Below are positions 5,798 to 6,016 of a stretch of DNA of 6,016 nt, piece by piece. Where the stretch lies: contig JAEWQS010000147.1 of NCBI GenBank assembly GCA_023399095.1, positions 1 to 6,016 on the forward strand, in the 5' to 3' direction. The position numbers and the translations under genes are program-made. This DNA is from Bacillota bacterium (GTDB lineage: Bacteria; Bacillota; Clostridia; Christensenellales; SZUA-584). The notes beneath the pieces were generated by a model. The model was not told where the DNA came from. It ran no database searches and saw only the letters and a program-made list of their open reading frames with translations. Positions within the stretch are counted from its first letter, which is position 1. Each line of letters opens with the position of its first letter.

Positions 5798-6016
5798 CCG
5801 GCTTATTTTCCAAGTCGGCAAGTTTGGCTTTTAAAGCGGCAATCTCCTGTTCGCTCATTTTACCTAAGTTGTCGATGACCGCTTCCACACAGAGCTTGCT
5901 GCTTGAAATGGTGTCCTTCATCTTGTCCTTGGCTTTGTGCTTTAATTCCTCGTTGAGTACCTTGCCCTGCTCCACGGTAAGTTCGCCTTTTTTGATGAGC
6001 TTCTCGACGACCTGCT
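5784..6016 (-). CDS. PhaF-like phasin family protein (N-terminus off window)
   Basis: C-terminal 77 or so residues of a small, highly charged, helical protein. The frame stays open to the right edge, so the true start is beyond 6016; the in-frame GTG at 5975 is internal, because family-like sequence continues upstream of it. The visible part starts near VVEKLIKKGELTVEQGK, the segment I associate with the polyhydroxyalkanoate synthesis regulator phasin group (COG3937), which in full is about 100-130 residues. The end, SEQEIAALKAKLADLENK, has leucine/isoleucine spacing of a coiled coil, suggesting oligomers. No membrane segment is visible. It precedes and overlaps the AarF-type kinase gene by 14 bases, so the two are probably one transcript. 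A polymer-granule role is not shown: many bacteria with such proteins lack PHA synthase, and no such gene is in the window. It could instead be a general helical scaffold. Confidence 0.8.
   Translation of the reverse strand, partial: QVVEKLIKKGELTVEQGKVLNEELKHKAKDKMKDTISSSKLCVEAVIDNLGKMSEQEIAALKAKLADLENKPDAEK

Noticed and set aside
5784..5975. Complete 63-residue protein starting at GTG 5975
   Set aside because: The same frame stays open to the window edge and the residues upstream (KLIKKGELT) continue the family pattern, so this is an internal codon of a longer, truncated gene.

Overview
The window looks like a stretch of a Bacillota (Clostridia-like) chromosome of intermediate G+C. This is inferred from strong GAGGAG/GGAGG ribosome binding sites, short gaps between genes, hairpin-plus-T-tract terminators, and protein types common in that group: a GerN/NapA-type antiporter, a GH1/GPH sugar pair, and an AarF kinase next to a PhaF-like phasin. 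No marker gene fixes the genus.

Layout. Bases 1-897 (+) hold the 3' three quarters of a Na+/H+ antiporter gene, closed by an intrinsic terminator at 921-953. A roughly 210-base intergenic region follows, with a candidate promoter and overlapping inverted repeats. It leads into a two-gene operon on the + strand: a family 1 glycoside hydrolase (1110-2411) and a MelB-like GPH cation:glycoside symporter (2451-3821). This operon ends in a near-ideal terminator at 3836-3864. Bases 3865-4210 contain no credible gene. They hold two related elements with inverted ends (3875-3983 and 4009-4168), whose 20-bp left ends are identical and whose interiors are partly homologous. On the - strand, converging on this region, are an AarF/UbiB/ABC1 atypical kinase (4211-5797) and, upstream and overlapping it by 14 bases, the C-terminal part of a PhaF-like phasin (5784-6016, running off the right edge).

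How the genes work together. The symporter probably brings in an intact beta-glycoside with Na+ or H+. The cytoplasmic GH1 enzyme then hydrolyses it. The GH1 carries the Glu-Trp pair of enzymes acting on non-phosphorylated glycosides, which fits uptake by a symporter rather than a PTS. The antiporter upstream could help restore the sodium gradient, but a terminator separates it from the operon, so this link is only positional. The kinase and phasin look like a separate, translationally coupled unit of unknown physiological role.

The genes appear ordinary. The most interesting part is the non-coding repeat cluster between the two convergent transcription units, which resembles non-autonomous (MITE-like) or interspersed palindromic elements. 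I see no sign of a CRISPR array, tRNA, rRNA, phage or toxin/antitoxin system.
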